Source: Acidobacteriota bacterium
GTDB taxonomy: Bacteria > Acidobacteriota > Vicinamibacteria > Marinacidobacterales > Marinacidobacteraceae
DNA: 64,000 bases
Reading direction: 5' to 3'
Assembly: GCA_022828085.1 (NCBI GenBank)
Contig: JAJEIY010000088.1
Coordinates: 62,001 to 126,000, forward strand
Part shown: positions 19,149-28,359 of the stretch, one piece after another
How positions within the stretch are numbered: position 1 is the first letter of the stretch
How the letters are laid out: the number at the start of each line of letters is the position of its first letter
Notes under the pieces: generated by a model
What the model was told of the DNA's origin: nothing
What the model saw: the letters and a program-made list of their open reading frames with translations, nothing else
Databases searched by the model: none
Translations under genes and position numbers: made by a program

Positions 19149-19952
19149 CTAATCGTCCGTGACGTGGATGGTGCCGTTCACGGTGCGCACCCGGCACTCG
19201 CCGCCACCGTCACGCACCTGCACTCGCTTGTGCCGGCGGGTGGGGGTGTCCAGGTGCTCCAGCTCGGCGAGTTCCATGATCACCCGTCCGTTGATTGCCC
19301 GGGCATCGACCCGGCCTCGGGCCTCGGGGCCCAGGGTCAGTTGCACCCGGCCGTTCACGGTGCGGAGCGAGTGGCTTTCGCCCTCGCCGAAGCTCTCGAG
19401 TTCACAATCGATCCGCCCGTTGACCGTCTTGGCGTTCACGCTCCCCCGGTGCCCCGTCAGGCGGAGGGAACCGTTGACCGTCTGCGCCTCGAGTTCTCCC
19501 GAGAATTCGGCGACCTCGACGGGTCCGTGGACGGTGGAGATCCTGAGATCGGCGCTCTCCGGCAACCGGATGGAATAGTGGACGCTGCCGTACCGCTGCC
19601 CCCACATCCGGCTCTTCTTCGGGTACCGCGTGCGAACCTGAAGTCCGCGCGACGAACGGTTGACCTCGATCCGGATGTCCTCGAGCGCGGCGCTTCCCGG
19701 CCCCACCTTCCGCGCCACGATTTCCGCCTCTTCCCGGTCCCACGCGGTGATCGCCACGCGTCCGTTGATGTTTCGCAGATCGAGAAGCGCTCCCGCCGCA
19801 AAGGGTTCGGTGAACGTCTCCGTCTCCTCGACGTTCGGCTCGGTCTGGAACGGGACGGCGCAGTTGGCAAAGCCGGCTACGGCAAACGCCCCGAACACCA
19901 GCGCGAGCGGGCGGCGGCCCACGCCGCGGCCGTTCGCATTCCCGTGAACCAT
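19149..19952 (-). CDS. DUF4097-type exported beta-repeat protein
   Basis: A 267-residue protein with an N-terminal hydrophobic segment (LALVFGAFAVAGFA) followed by a body of short repeated strands. The pattern TVNGxV/I or NINGRV recurs (DLRNINGRVAI, AQTVNGSLRL, AKTVNGRIDC, LRTVNGRVQL, ARAINGRVIM, VRTVNGTIHV), the hallmark of DUF4097/putative-adhesin beta-solenoids. A Cys in FANC follows the hydrophobic stretch but is not a good lipobox. The function of the family is unknown. It is divergent to the DmpA-type peptidase. Confidence 0.8.
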   Translation of the reverse strand: MVHGNANGRGVGRRPLALVFGAFAVAGFANCAVPFQTEPNVEETETFTEPFAAGALLDLRNINGRVAITAWDREEAEIVARKVGPGSAALEDIRIEVNRSSRGLQVRTRYPKKSRMWGQRYGSVHYSIRLPESADLRISTVHGPVEVAEFSGELEAQTVNGSLRLTGHRGSVNAKTVNGRIDCELESFGEGESHSLRTVNGRVQLTLGPEARGRVDARAINGRVIMELAELEHLDTPTRRHKRVQVRDGGGECRVRTVNGTIHVTDD

Positions 19953-20065
19953 GACGGGTGGAGCTTACGAACCGGGCGTCGGGAATGTTCCGTGCTGTCG
20001 AGAGGCCGAACGCTTCCCGTATCCTCCGGGGCCCTTCCCAGAGGCTCCCGATTCCGGAGGTTCCG

Positions 20066-21268
20066 ATGAAACAAGTCCACCGCATCCTGGCGGTCCTCGC
20101 CATCTGCCTGCTTGCCGCCCCGCTCGCCCTCGGGCAGGGCGATTCCCGGCCCCGGGCCCGGGACATCGGCCTGTCGCCGGGCGTTCTGGATCCCGGACCG
20201 CACAACGCCATCACCGACGTTCCCGGCATCCTCGTCGGCCAGGTGACCCTGATGGAGGGGGACCACATCCGCACCGGGGTCACCGCGATCCTGCCCCACG
20301 CCGGCAACGTCTTTCAGGAGAAAGTCCCGGGCGCCGTCCATATCGGGAACGCCTTCGGCAAGCTGGCGGGGTCCACCCAGGTCGTGGAACTCGGGACCAT
20401 CGAGACCCCGGTCGTGCTCACCAACACCCTGTCGGTCTGGGATGCGGCGCGCGCCGTGGTGACCTACACCCTCGGCCTTCCCGGCAACGAGAACGTGCGC
20501 TCCGTCAATCCGCTGGTAGGCGAAACCAACGACGGGTTCCTCAACAACATCCGGGGACTCCACGTGAAGGAAAGCCACGTGCTGGAGGCGATCCGGACCG
20601 CGTCCGCGGGACCGGTGGCGGAAGGAGCGGTGGGGGCCGGCACCGGAACGTCCGCCTTCGGCTGGAAGGGCGGGATCGGCACCTCCTCGCGGCGGTTGCC
20701 CGAGAGTCTCGGCGGTTACACGGTCGGGGCGCTGATCCAGAGCAACTACGGAGGAGTCCTCGTCATGGACGGGATCCCGGTCGGCGAGGAACTCGACCGC
20801 TACTACCTGCGGGACCAGTTGCGCGGCGGCGACGGCGCGGCGGACGACGACTCGCTGGACAACCCGGACGGGTCCATCATGATGGTGATCGCCACCGACG
20901 CCCCCATCCGCTCGCTGGGCCTCACGCGGCTGGCGCGGCGGGTCATGCTCGGTCTCGCCCGCACCGGCGCCACCTCATCCCACGGGAGCGGCGACTTCGT
21001 GATCGCCTTCTCCTCGGCGGAGTCGCTCCGCACCGGTTTCCGGAGCGACTCTCCGGTGGACGAAGGCGCCGTCCTCCGGGGAGACCGGTTGTCGCCGCTT
21101 TTCCAGGCGGCGATCGAGGCTACCGAGGAAGCCGTCTACAACTCGATGCTCAAGGCCACCACGGTCGTCGGCAAGAACGGGAACACCCGGGAAGCGATCT
21201 CGATCGAGGCCGTGCTGGAGGTTGGAGCGAAGTACAACCGCCTTCACCCGCCGGGCGGGAGCCGCTGA
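20066..21268 (+). CDS. P1 family (S58, DmpA-type) peptidase, exported
   Basis: A 400-residue precursor. The start is the ATG behind GGAGG five bases upstream; a signal peptide follows (ILAVLAICLLAAPLALG). DmpA/BapA enzymes are N-terminal nucleophile aminopeptidases that self-cleave before a Ser. Here the cleavage site is Gly269-Ser270 in NPDGSIMMVIATDAP, and upstream landmarks are TGVTAILPH, NTLSVW, GAGTGTSAFGWKGGIGT and QSNYGG. Substrates are small peptides, often N-terminal D- or beta-residues. The stop overlaps the next gene's ATG, suggesting co-translation. Confidence 0.92.
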   Translation: MKQVHRILAVLAICLLAAPLALGQGDSRPRARDIGLSPGVLDPGPHNAITDVPGILVGQVTLMEGDHIRTGVTAILPHAGNVFQEKVPGAVHIGNAFGKLAGSTQVVELGTIETPVVLTNTLSVWDAARAVVTYTLGLPGNENVRSVNPLVGETNDGFLNNIRGLHVKESHVLEAIRTASAGPVAEGAVGAGTGTSAFGWKGGIGTSSRRLPESLGGYTVGALIQSNYGGVLVMDGIPVGEELDRYYLRDQLRGGDGAADDDSLDNPDGSIMMVIATDAPIRSLGLTRLARRVMLGLARTGATSSHGSGDFVIAFSSAESLRTGFRSDSPVDEGAVLRGDRLSPLFQAAIEATEEAVYNSMLKATTVVGKNGNTREAISIEAVLEVGAKYNRLHPPGGSR

Positions 21269-22629
21269 TGCTCTACCGGTCCCTGAATCCCGCCACCGAG
21301 GAGCTGGTGGCGGAGTTCCCGACGGCGACCGACCGCGAGGTGGACGCCGCCCTTGCCCGCGCCGACGCCGCGTTCCGTGCCTGGCGCCGGACCTCGTTCG
21401 CCGAACGATGCGCGGTGAACGAACGCCTGGCCGATCTTCTCGAGGCGCAGGCGGACGAGCTGGCGGCGCTCATGGCCCTCGAGATGGGAAAGCCGCTCGC
21501 CCAGGGAGTGGCCGAAGCGCAAAAGTGCGCGTGGGTCGCGCGGCACTACGCGGAGACCGCGGAGGAGTCGCTCCGGCCGCGCCACTATCCATCAGACGGC
21601 AGCGAGACAACCGTGCGCTACGACCCCATCGGGCCGATCCTGGCGGTCATGCCGTGGAACTTCCCCCTCTGGCAGGTCATCCGGGTCTCCGCGCCCAACT
21701 TCGTCACCGGAAACCCGATGTTGCTGAAGCACGCGCCGTCGGTGCCCCAGTGCGCGCTCCGGATCGTCGAGCTGTACCGGGAGGCGGGAGCTCCGGAGGG
21801 GCTCGTCCAGAACCTCTTCCTGACCAATGAGCAGGCGGCTTCCTGCATCGCCGACCGGCGGATCCGGGGAGTCACGCTGACCGGCAGTTCCCGCGCCGGC
21901 AGCGAGGTCGCCGCGGTGGCGGGCCGCCACCTCAAGCCGATGGTCGCCGAACTCGGCGGCAGCGATCCGTTCATCGTGTTCGAGGACTGTGACGTGGAGG
22001 AGGCGGCCATCGCGGGAGCGGGGGCGCGGCTCATCAACTCGGGCCAGAGCTGCATCGCCGCCAAACGCTTCCTCGTGCAGCGAACCGTGCTCGATTCGTT
22101 TCTTTCCGTCTTCGAGGCACAGTTCCGGGAAACGGCCGTGGGCGACCCGCTGGCGCCCGGGACCGCGGTCGGCCCGCTGGCCCGGGAAGACCTCCGGGAC
22201 CGTCTCGAGGAGCAGGTGGCGCGTTCGGTCCGCGCCGGCACGGACCTCATCCACCGGGGAACCGCGCCGGAACGCGGGTTCTTCTCGGCGACCGGGATTC
22301 TGGCGGCGCCGCCGGCGGGATCGCCGGCCGCCGAGCAGGAACTCTTCGGGCCGGTCGCGACGGTGATCCCGTTCGCGGACGAAGCCGAGGCGGTGGAGAT
22401 CGCCAACCGGACGAGCTACGGACTCGGATCCTCGCTCTGGACCTCGGATCCGCGGCGGGCGGAACGGCTCGTGCCCCAGATCGAATCCGGGGCCGTCTTC
22501 GTGAACGGCATCACCAAGTCGGATCCGCGGGTCCCCTTCGGCGGCACCAAGGACAGCGGGTTCGGCCGCGAACTGGGGCCCGACGGCCTCATCGAGTTCA
22601 CGAACAAGAAGACCGTCTGGATCCGCTGA
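21268..22629 (+). CDS. aldehyde dehydrogenase, succinate-semialdehyde dehydrogenase type
   Basis: A 453-residue NAD(P)-dependent aldehyde dehydrogenase. The N-terminus reads RSLNPATEELVAEFP as in GabD-like enzymes. The Rossmann landmark MPWNFPLWQV, catalytic Glu228 (VAELGGSD) and nucleophile Cys262 (NSGQSC) are present, as is the C-terminal PFGGTKDSGFGRELG. It oxidises a short aldehyde, plausibly succinate semialdehyde, to the acid. It overlaps the peptidase stop by one base (tgATG). Confidence 0.92.
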   Translation: MLYRSLNPATEELVAEFPTATDREVDAALARADAAFRAWRRTSFAERCAVNERLADLLEAQADELAALMALEMGKPLAQGVAEAQKCAWVARHYAETAEESLRPRHYPSDGSETTVRYDPIGPILAVMPWNFPLWQVIRVSAPNFVTGNPMLLKHAPSVPQCALRIVELYREAGAPEGLVQNLFLTNEQAASCIADRRIRGVTLTGSSRAGSEVAAVAGRHLKPMVAELGGSDPFIVFEDCDVEEAAIAGAGARLINSGQSCIAAKRFLVQRTVLDSFLSVFEAQFRETAVGDPLAPGTAVGPLAREDLRDRLEEQVARSVRAGTDLIHRGTAPERGFFSATGILAAPPAGSPAAEQELFGPVATVIPFADEAEAVEIANRTSYGLGSSLWTSDPRRAERLVPQIESGAVFVNGITKSDPRVPFGGTKDSGFGRELGPDGLIEFTNKKTVWIR

Positions 22630-22718
22630 CCGAGTTGCTCCAAGCGGGAGAACCCGCATTGGCGGCTGATTTCGCACACCACGCCGATTGCTGCGCAGTC
22701 CCGCGCGATGACGGGGAC

Positions 22719-22937
22719 GGCGAGGAGCGCCGGTGTTCACACCGGCATCGCCCGCGAAGCGGGCGAAACTCCCTCGGCTATTCCGCCGCATGGCGCCGGA
22801 CACAAGCGGGGATAGCGCAACGCCGTCAGACGTCGGTTCGCCATCCTCGTCGCGGGTCCCCGCGGTGGGGCGCGATGGCGCCGGGAGTTTCGCGGCCGTT
22901 GGCCGCGATGCCGGTGTGAACACCGGCGCTCCTCGCC
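22719..22937. repeat. 219-bp element with 55-bp terminal inverted repeats (MITE-like)
   Basis: The left arm (22719-22773) and right arm (22883-22937) are inverted copies of one sequence, GGCGAGGAGCGCCGGTGTTC continuing to GCGAAACTCCC. Only the inner hairpin differs: CCCGC/GCGGG on the left, GGCC/GGCC on the right, each self-complementary. The arms belong to the same two-hairpin family seen elsewhere. The ~110-bp interior holds no gene. The element fills the spacer between the aldehyde dehydrogenase and tenA; the remaining bases of the 437-bp gap show another short hairpin (GCCGGCG/CGCCGGC-like, ~22998) and nothing else. Confidence 0.8.
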
Positions 22938-23066
22938 AGATCCGCGTTTTCATGCCCGGTCGGTTGCGCAGGAGGACACGCGCATGGGCGTTTCTCCCAG
23001 CGGGGGCCGGCGTTCCCAGCCGGCGCGCCCTGCGGGCGGGGGGCGTCCCCGCGCGGTTCCGGGTCG

Positions 23067-23750
23067 CTACAAAGGCCAGGCCTCCTGGCGCCAGGCCATG
23101 TCCCAGAACATCCATTCGTAGCGGGAACTCATGACGAAGTGCTGCGCCATCGCTTTCCGGGCGTCCGGGCCGAGCCCCTCGGCGACGTCGTCCGTGAGCT
23201 GCACCACCCGCTGCACCACCGCGTCGTACTCCTCGCTGCCGTAGCTTTCGATCCAGCGGCGGTAGAGCGGGTCCGGCGAGGAAGGGCGCTTGAGCAGCTC
23301 CTTGCCGACTTCCGCGTAGATCCAGTAGCAGGGGAGGACAGCGGCGAGCCCTTCGTGGAAGGGCTGCGCATGGACCTGCGAGAGGAAGTAGCTCGTGTAG
23401 GCGCGGTTGGTGGGCGCCGGCTGGCGGACGAAGAGTTCGTCCCGGCTGCCACCCAGCTCGCTGATGAACTGGCCGAGTTGCTCCCGCTCCGCCTCGATCG
23501 TCGCCACGGCGTCGCCGCAGAGCGCCGCGGTGATGTCCGGGTGCGGCGCCTTTCCCCCCAGGATGGCCACCGCCCGCGCGAACTCGTGCAGGTAGAGCGC
23601 ATCCTCGAGCACGTAGAAGCGGAACACCTGCCGGTCGAGGGTCCCGTCCGCGAGCCCGTCGAGGAAGGGATGGCGGAGGATGTCCCGGTAGATGGAGTCG
23701 ATTCCGGCCCACAGCCGGGAAGTGAAGCGATCTTCTCGAGGCGCGTTCAT
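23067..23750 (-). CDS. tenA: TenA family aminopyrimidine aminohydrolase / thiaminase II
   Basis: A 227-residue all-helical TenA. The nucleophile Cys141 lies in LPCYWIYAEVG, with Asp50 (VLEDALYL) and Glu212 (YEWMFW) as the other active-site acids. The family hydrolyses damaged thiamine to salvage the HMP moiety. The start MNAPREDRFTSRLW fits the family. No other thi gene is in the window, so this is a stand-alone salvage enzyme. Confidence 0.93.
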   Translation of the reverse strand: MNAPREDRFTSRLWAGIDSIYRDILRHPFLDGLADGTLDRQVFRFYVLEDALYLHEFARAVAILGGKAPHPDITAALCGDAVATIEAEREQLGQFISELGGSRDELFVRQPAPTNRAYTSYFLSQVHAQPFHEGLAAVLPCYWIYAEVGKELLKRPSSPDPLYRRWIESYGSEEYDAVVQRVVQLTDDVAEGLGPDARKAMAQHFVMSSRYEWMFWDMAWRQEAWPL

Positions 23751-23772
23751 GACCGGGGAATGCTAGTCCTCG

Positions 23773-25218
23773 CTACCCGAACACCACCGGCACCCAGAAG
23801 ACGGCGAACAGGCAGGTGAGGATCGCGCCGATGATGTTCACCCCGATGCCCGCGCGCACCATCTGGGGGATCGTGAAGTGTCCGGTTCCGAACACGATGG
23901 CGTTCGGCGGGGTCGCCGCCGGCAGCATGAACGCGCAGGAAGCCGCGACCGTCACCGGAAGCAGCAGCATCAGCGGCGGGATTCCGGCGCCGGTGGCGAC
24001 CGCGGCCAGGATCGGAACCATCATGGCGGTCGAGGCCAGGTTCGAGGCCAGCTCGGTGAGCAGGATGATGAAGACCACCACCATGATCACGAAGAGCGGC
24101 AGCGGCAGCGCCGAGGCGCCGGCGAGACGGTCGCCCAGGAATTGCGAGAGCCCGCTCACCTCCAGACCGTTCGCGAGCGAGAAACCGCCGCCGATCAGGA
24201 TCAGGACGTCCCAGGGGATCTTCACTCCCCATTCCCAGTTGAGGATGCGGTCCCCGGAGCCGTTCCCCGCCGGGACGAGGAAGGCGAGGACCGTCGCCGC
24301 CATGGCGATGGTGGAATCGGTGATGAGTCCGCCGGCCGGCAGGAATCCGGTCCAGACCGGGCGGAACATCCAGGCCAGGGCGGTGGCCCCGAACAGGATC
24401 GAGAGGCGCTTCTCCGGGGTGGTGAGCGGACCGAGCGCCAGGTAGGCGGCGCGGACCGGCTCCCGGCCGCCGGGAATGTCCTTGATCCGGATCGGAAACG
24501 CCACCCGCGTGAGCCAGAGCCAGGTCAGGGGGAGAAACAGGATCGTCAGCGGCATCGCGAAGGCGAGCCAGCGCACGAAGGTGATCTGGATGTCCAGTTG
24601 TTCGCTGAGGAAGCCGGCGAGGAAGACGTTCGGCGGCGTCCCGATGAGGGTCGAGAAACCGCCGATGGACGCCCCGTAGGCGCAGCCGAGCATCAGGCAG
24701 ACCGCGAACGGAAAATCCCCGGGAGCGGGACGCCTGGGCCCGTGGACCGCCCTCGAGATCTCCGCGATCACCGCGACCCCGATCGGCATCATCATCGCGG
24801 TGGTGGCCGTGTTGGAGACCCACATGGACAGGAACGCGGACGCCACCATGAAGCCGAGCACCAGCCGGGGGGGCGAGCTGCCCATCGCCATCACCGTCCG
24901 GAGCGCGATCCGCCGGTGCAGGTTCCAGCGCTGCATCGCCTGGGCGATCATGAACCCGCCCAGGAAGAGGTACACGAGGTGGTTGGCGTAGGGCGCCGCC
25001 GCCCCCGCCGCGTTCGTGATCCCGAACGGCGGGAGGAGCACCAGCGGCAACAGCGAGGTCACCGCCAGCGGCGCCGCTTCCGTAACCCACCAGGTGGCCA
25101 TGATCGCGGCCACCGCCAGCATCCGGCGCGCCTCGTCGGGAATGCCCGGGATCGGGACGACGGTGATGCCGACCAGCAGGGCGAGCCCGAGGACGAGTCC
25201 GATCCGCTCGCGCTTCAT
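23773..25218 (-). CDS. SLC13/DASS family dicarboxylate:sodium symporter
   Basis: A 481-residue membrane protein with about eleven hydrophobic spans. Two SNT-type sodium-site motifs mark the family: SMWVSNTATTAMMMPIG in the first half and ASNLASTAMMVPI in the second. It imports di- or tricarboxylates (succinate, malate, citrate type) with Na+. The start MKRERIGLVLGLALL leads directly into the first span. It lies 22 bp upstream of tenA's stop-proximal neighbour, on the same strand, so tenA may be expressed downstream of it. Confidence 0.9.
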   Translation of the reverse strand: MKRERIGLVLGLALLVGITVVPIPGIPDEARRMLAVAAIMATWWVTEAAPLAVTSLLPLVLLPPFGITNAAGAAAPYANHLVYLFLGGFMIAQAMQRWNLHRRIALRTVMAMGSSPPRLVLGFMVASAFLSMWVSNTATTAMMMPIGVAVIAEISRAVHGPRRPAPGDFPFAVCLMLGCAYGASIGGFSTLIGTPPNVFLAGFLSEQLDIQITFVRWLAFAMPLTILFLPLTWLWLTRVAFPIRIKDIPGGREPVRAAYLALGPLTTPEKRLSILFGATALAWMFRPVWTGFLPAGGLITDSTIAMAATVLAFLVPAGNGSGDRILNWEWGVKIPWDVLILIGGGFSLANGLEVSGLSQFLGDRLAGASALPLPLFVIMVVVFIILLTELASNLASTAMMVPILAAVATGAGIPPLMLLLPVTVAASCAFMLPAATPPNAIVFGTGHFTIPQMVRAGIGVNIIGAILTCLFAVFWVPVVFG

Positions 25219-25349
25219 CCGTTAGATCGTCGGAATTCGATGCCGGCCGGCCACTGTCGCCGGCCGGGGGCGCGAGAGCGTACGTCATTCGACCGGCAAT
25301 GTGTTGTCCCCAAACCCGGAGGCATTCGGGGCGGCGGCGATGCCGGCCG

Positions 25350-28103
25350 CTACTGCTGGTCCGTCGTTTCCGGCTGGTACCCGAGACTCAGGAGGTTCGC
25401 GAGCAGCCGGTAGGCGCCCGGCGTTCCGGCCGGAAGCTGCCGCCAGAGCCCGAGGCCGAGGTAGAGCCAGCGGCCCTCGCCGTGGCGGGCCTCCACCAGG
25501 ATGCCGCGCTTCTCCCCGGCGTTGTATTCGAAGGGATCCCCGGACGCGAGGAGGTCCCGGTAGGCGGGGTCCCCGCCCGGGGCCAGGAAATAGAGCCCGC
25601 GCTCCTGTACCCAGCCGGCCCAGTCGGAGTCGCCGATCCGGTTCGGCCCGGTGAAGGCCGGATGATCGGGAATCAGCACCCGCATCGGGGCGTCTTCGTC
25701 AGTGACCCGGCCGCGCCCGACCGAGATCGGATACGGCCCCCAGGGGCCGGCGTTGAACTCGAACTTGTTGTACTGGACGAGAAGCGTCCCTCCTCCGGCG
25801 ACGTAGTCGAGGAGACGCTGGTTGTGCGTCCGGAGATCGGGGCGGGCCAGATAGGCGCGCACTCCCAGGACGATGGTGTCGAACACCGAGAGATCCCCCT
25901 CCGCGAGCGCCGCTTCGTCCAGGAAGGTCAGGGGCACTCCGAGCTGCGCGATGGCCTCGGCGACTTCGTCCCCCACGCCCTCGACGTAGCCGACGTGGAC
26001 CGGGGCCACCGTGGCGTCCAGCACGCGCGCCGCGGCTTCCGCGGGGCGGAACAGGTAGCGCGTCTCGATGTGGTGGTAGGCGATCTCCTGAACGGTCTCG
26101 GTGAAGGTGTCGCCGCCCGCCGCGGGCCGCGCCGAAGCGGCGAGCCGGTAGCCGCCGTCGGCCGCTCCGGCCGGAGCGCTCACTTCGAACTCGACCCGGG
26201 TCTCACCGGGGCCGGAAAAGGCGACCGGAATGCTCTCCGGGGCGACGGTCCACCCGGTGGGCGCCTGAAGCGCGGCGTGGAACTCCGCCGCTCCGTCGCC
26301 GCGGTACACGACCGAGACGCCGAGCCGGCGGGGGTTCTGCCCCCGGGGAAAGACCACGATCTCCGGTGAAACGGCGACCGAGGCGAGCGGCAGGACCGAG
26401 ACCTCCTTCTGTTTTTCCGTCCCCACCCAGGGCCCCTCGTAGCGGTACTCGACCGGCCTCGAGATATCGACGGGTACGCCGGCGGACTCGAAGGAGACGC
26501 GCGCCGTGACCTGGGGTGGCCGGGCCGGAAGACCGAACAACTCGCCAGACAGGGGGTCGAACCGGTCCGCGCCGGGATCGTCCAGCCAGGGCTGCCGGCT
26601 CAGGGCCGCATCGGCGGCGACCGAGACGCCGAACTCCGCCCGCAACGGCCGGCTCGGATGAGTTTCGAGCGGAAAGTCGGCGGGACCCACCGGCGGGGGG
26701 AGCGGCCGGCGCCGCGGCCCGGGACGGGAAGAGCGGGCCGGTGCGGCGGGCGACGCATCGACGCCCCAGCCCTCCGGGACCTCGATGCCGATACCGGTCA
26801 CGGTCGCAGGTTCGGCCGGTCCGCCGAGAACGGAAACCTCCATGCGGAGCCGGCCGCCCGGAACGGCCGTTCCGGTGTCCGCCACCGCGTCCACCACGAG
26901 TCCGTGGGCGAGCGCGATCGCTTCCTGGATCTGAGTCTCCCGAAGCGCCATCCGGTGCTCGATCTCCGTTCGGCTCTCCGCGGTGAGCCCTTCCGGAAGC
27001 CTGTCCCGCCGTAGAAGTTTCGCCGCGATCAGCGCCCGTCGCAGACCGGGAAGCGAGTCGCTCGGCGAAACCGCCGAGAACGCCTTGGCGGCGTCGGCGA
27101 CCCGTTCACGGAAGGATTCGAGTTGCCTCCGCGTCACCATGGTCGCTCTCGGAGTCCCCGCGACGAACGCTTCCAGCCGCTCGAGTCCGGTCGGAATCCC
27201 GGCGAAGAGACCGTCTGTTCCCTCCGCACCGAGCGCGGAGCCGTCCTCGGCGCCGCGCGTTTCGACCAGCACCGACGGGAACCCGCTCGGCCCGCCGCGC
27301 ACCTGGCCCATCCCCTGGCACCGGTGCGCCGCGCGCGCCTCCGCTCCCAGGTCGGCATACGTCCGGCCGAGGAGCGGGTCCCAGACCGCCGTGTCCAGCC
27401 GTACGGTCGCGGCATCACCCGAAGCGGGGCCGCCTCCCACACCGCCGACCAGCAGACGGACCGGCCGCCAGGGCAGCAACCCCAGGGCCGCGTGTTCCGG
27501 GAAGCGGTCCGGATCTCCCGCGGCGTCGAAGGCCTCGTGCGCGAGCCGGCCCGTCGCCTGATGGTGCTGGCCGCCGCCGGTTCCCGAAGGAGGCAGGGTG
27601 AGCACCACGTCCGGCCGCAGCGTCCGGATCATGCGAACGACCTCGCCGAGCGTCTTCTCCCGGTCCCACTTCTCGAGGGTCTCCTCGACGCTGAACGAGT
27701 AGCCGAAGTCGGAGACCATGCCGAAGTACTGCTCGACCGAGTCGAGCCGGTGGGAGGTGCGGAGCTCTTCGGTCCGCAGGACGCGCAGCCCGTCGAAGAG
27801 CTCGGGTCCGATCTCGTTCTGCCCGCCGCCGCCGCGCGTCAGCGTCAGCAGCGAAACCCGGGCGCCCAGGCCCCGGCTCAGCAGCGCGTGCAGCGCGTTG
27901 TTCTCGTCGTCCGGGTGCGCCGTGATCGTGAGCACCGAGACTCCGCTCCCGATCTTGCGAAGCGCGAGCCCGAGTCCGGTGGCGCCGCGGTCCTCCGCGA
28001 GGGGGCGGAGCTGCGCCGGCGCCGCCCCGGCTGCGACGATCGCCGCGAGTGACAGGGCGAGAGTCAGAGGTGCGCCCCGCCGCATTCTTCGTGGAGTGGT
28101 CAT
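25350..28103 (-). CDS. exported PIG-L family deacetylase with C-terminal GATase-like domain
   Basis: A 917-residue protein. The start at 28103 (MTTPRRMRRG) follows GGGAG and gives a signal peptide (LTLALSLAAIVAAGAAPA). The PIG-L/LmbE domain comes first: zinc motif AHPDDE at residues 62-67 and a His-rich GGGQHHQATGRLAHEAF segment. Middle beta-rich regions resemble NEW3-type domains. The last ~230 residues (LGVRAYLARPDLRTHNQRLL, YVAGGGTLLVQYNKFEF) look like a glutamine-amidotransferase-fold domain without an obvious nucleophile Cys. PIG-L proteins remove N-acetyl groups from sugars; the substrate here is unknown. Confidence 0.85.
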   Translation of the reverse strand: MTTPRRMRRGAPLTLALSLAAIVAAGAAPAQLRPLAEDRGATGLGLALRKIGSGVSVLTITAHPDDENNALHALLSRGLGARVSLLTLTRGGGGQNEIGPELFDGLRVLRTEELRTSHRLDSVEQYFGMVSDFGYSFSVEETLEKWDREKTLGEVVRMIRTLRPDVVLTLPPSGTGGGQHHQATGRLAHEAFDAAGDPDRFPEHAALGLLPWRPVRLLVGGVGGGPASGDAATVRLDTAVWDPLLGRTYADLGAEARAAHRCQGMGQVRGGPSGFPSVLVETRGAEDGSALGAEGTDGLFAGIPTGLERLEAFVAGTPRATMVTRRQLESFRERVADAAKAFSAVSPSDSLPGLRRALIAAKLLRRDRLPEGLTAESRTEIEHRMALRETQIQEAIALAHGLVVDAVADTGTAVPGGRLRMEVSVLGGPAEPATVTGIGIEVPEGWGVDASPAAPARSSRPGPRRRPLPPPVGPADFPLETHPSRPLRAEFGVSVAADAALSRQPWLDDPGADRFDPLSGELFGLPARPPQVTARVSFESAGVPVDISRPVEYRYEGPWVGTEKQKEVSVLPLASVAVSPEIVVFPRGQNPRRLGVSVVYRGDGAAEFHAALQAPTGWTVAPESIPVAFSGPGETRVEFEVSAPAGAADGGYRLAASARPAAGGDTFTETVQEIAYHHIETRYLFRPAEAAARVLDATVAPVHVGYVEGVGDEVAEAIAQLGVPLTFLDEAALAEGDLSVFDTIVLGVRAYLARPDLRTHNQRLLDYVAGGGTLLVQYNKFEFNAGPWGPYPISVGRGRVTDEDAPMRVLIPDHPAFTGPNRIGDSDWAGWVQERGLYFLAPGGDPAYRDLLASGDPFEYNAGEKRGILVEARHGEGRWLYLGLGLWRQLPAGTPGAYRLLANLLSLGYQPETTDQQ

Positions 28104-28208
28104 CACTGCGCTCCCTTTGCGTGGGAGAAGGAGGCCCCGCCTCCTAGAATCTCCCGGCGCGGCGCCAAAAGCGCCCGGCCCGGCCAGTGAGTCTAGCCGG
28201 GAGCATCG

Positions 28209-28346
28209 ATGGAGACCTCTTCCGATCAACCCCCCTCTCCGCGCGGGTTCTTCCGCTCCTGGCGGCGGCTCTACGCGGCGGTGCTGCTGACCGCGTTCTC
28301 CGTCTACGTCCTCCTCTTCGTGTTCTCCCGGATCTTCGCGCCCTAG
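28209..28346 (+). CDS. 45-residue single-span membrane protein upstream of an SSS symporter
   Basis: ATG at 28209 to tag at 28346: a short polar head with prolines and arginines (METSSDQPPSPRGFFRSWRR), then one hydrophobic helix (LYAAVLLTAFSVYVLLFVFS) and RIFAP. It ends 13 bases before the TTG start of the symporter. Tiny one-helix proteins of this kind precede several solute:sodium symporter genes (MetS, YhdT types), so a small accessory subunit is plausible. There is no sequence-based family call. Confidence 0.6.
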   Translation: METSSDQPPSPRGFFRSWRRLYAAVLLTAFSVYVLLFVFSRIFAP

Positions 28347-28359
28347 GGAAGGCCCAGGC

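Noticed and set aside
28104..28229. Upstream extension of the PIG-L protein
   Set aside because: The extra 42 residues precede a good ribosome-binding site, ATG and signal peptide at 28103, and they overlap the divergent small membrane-protein gene.
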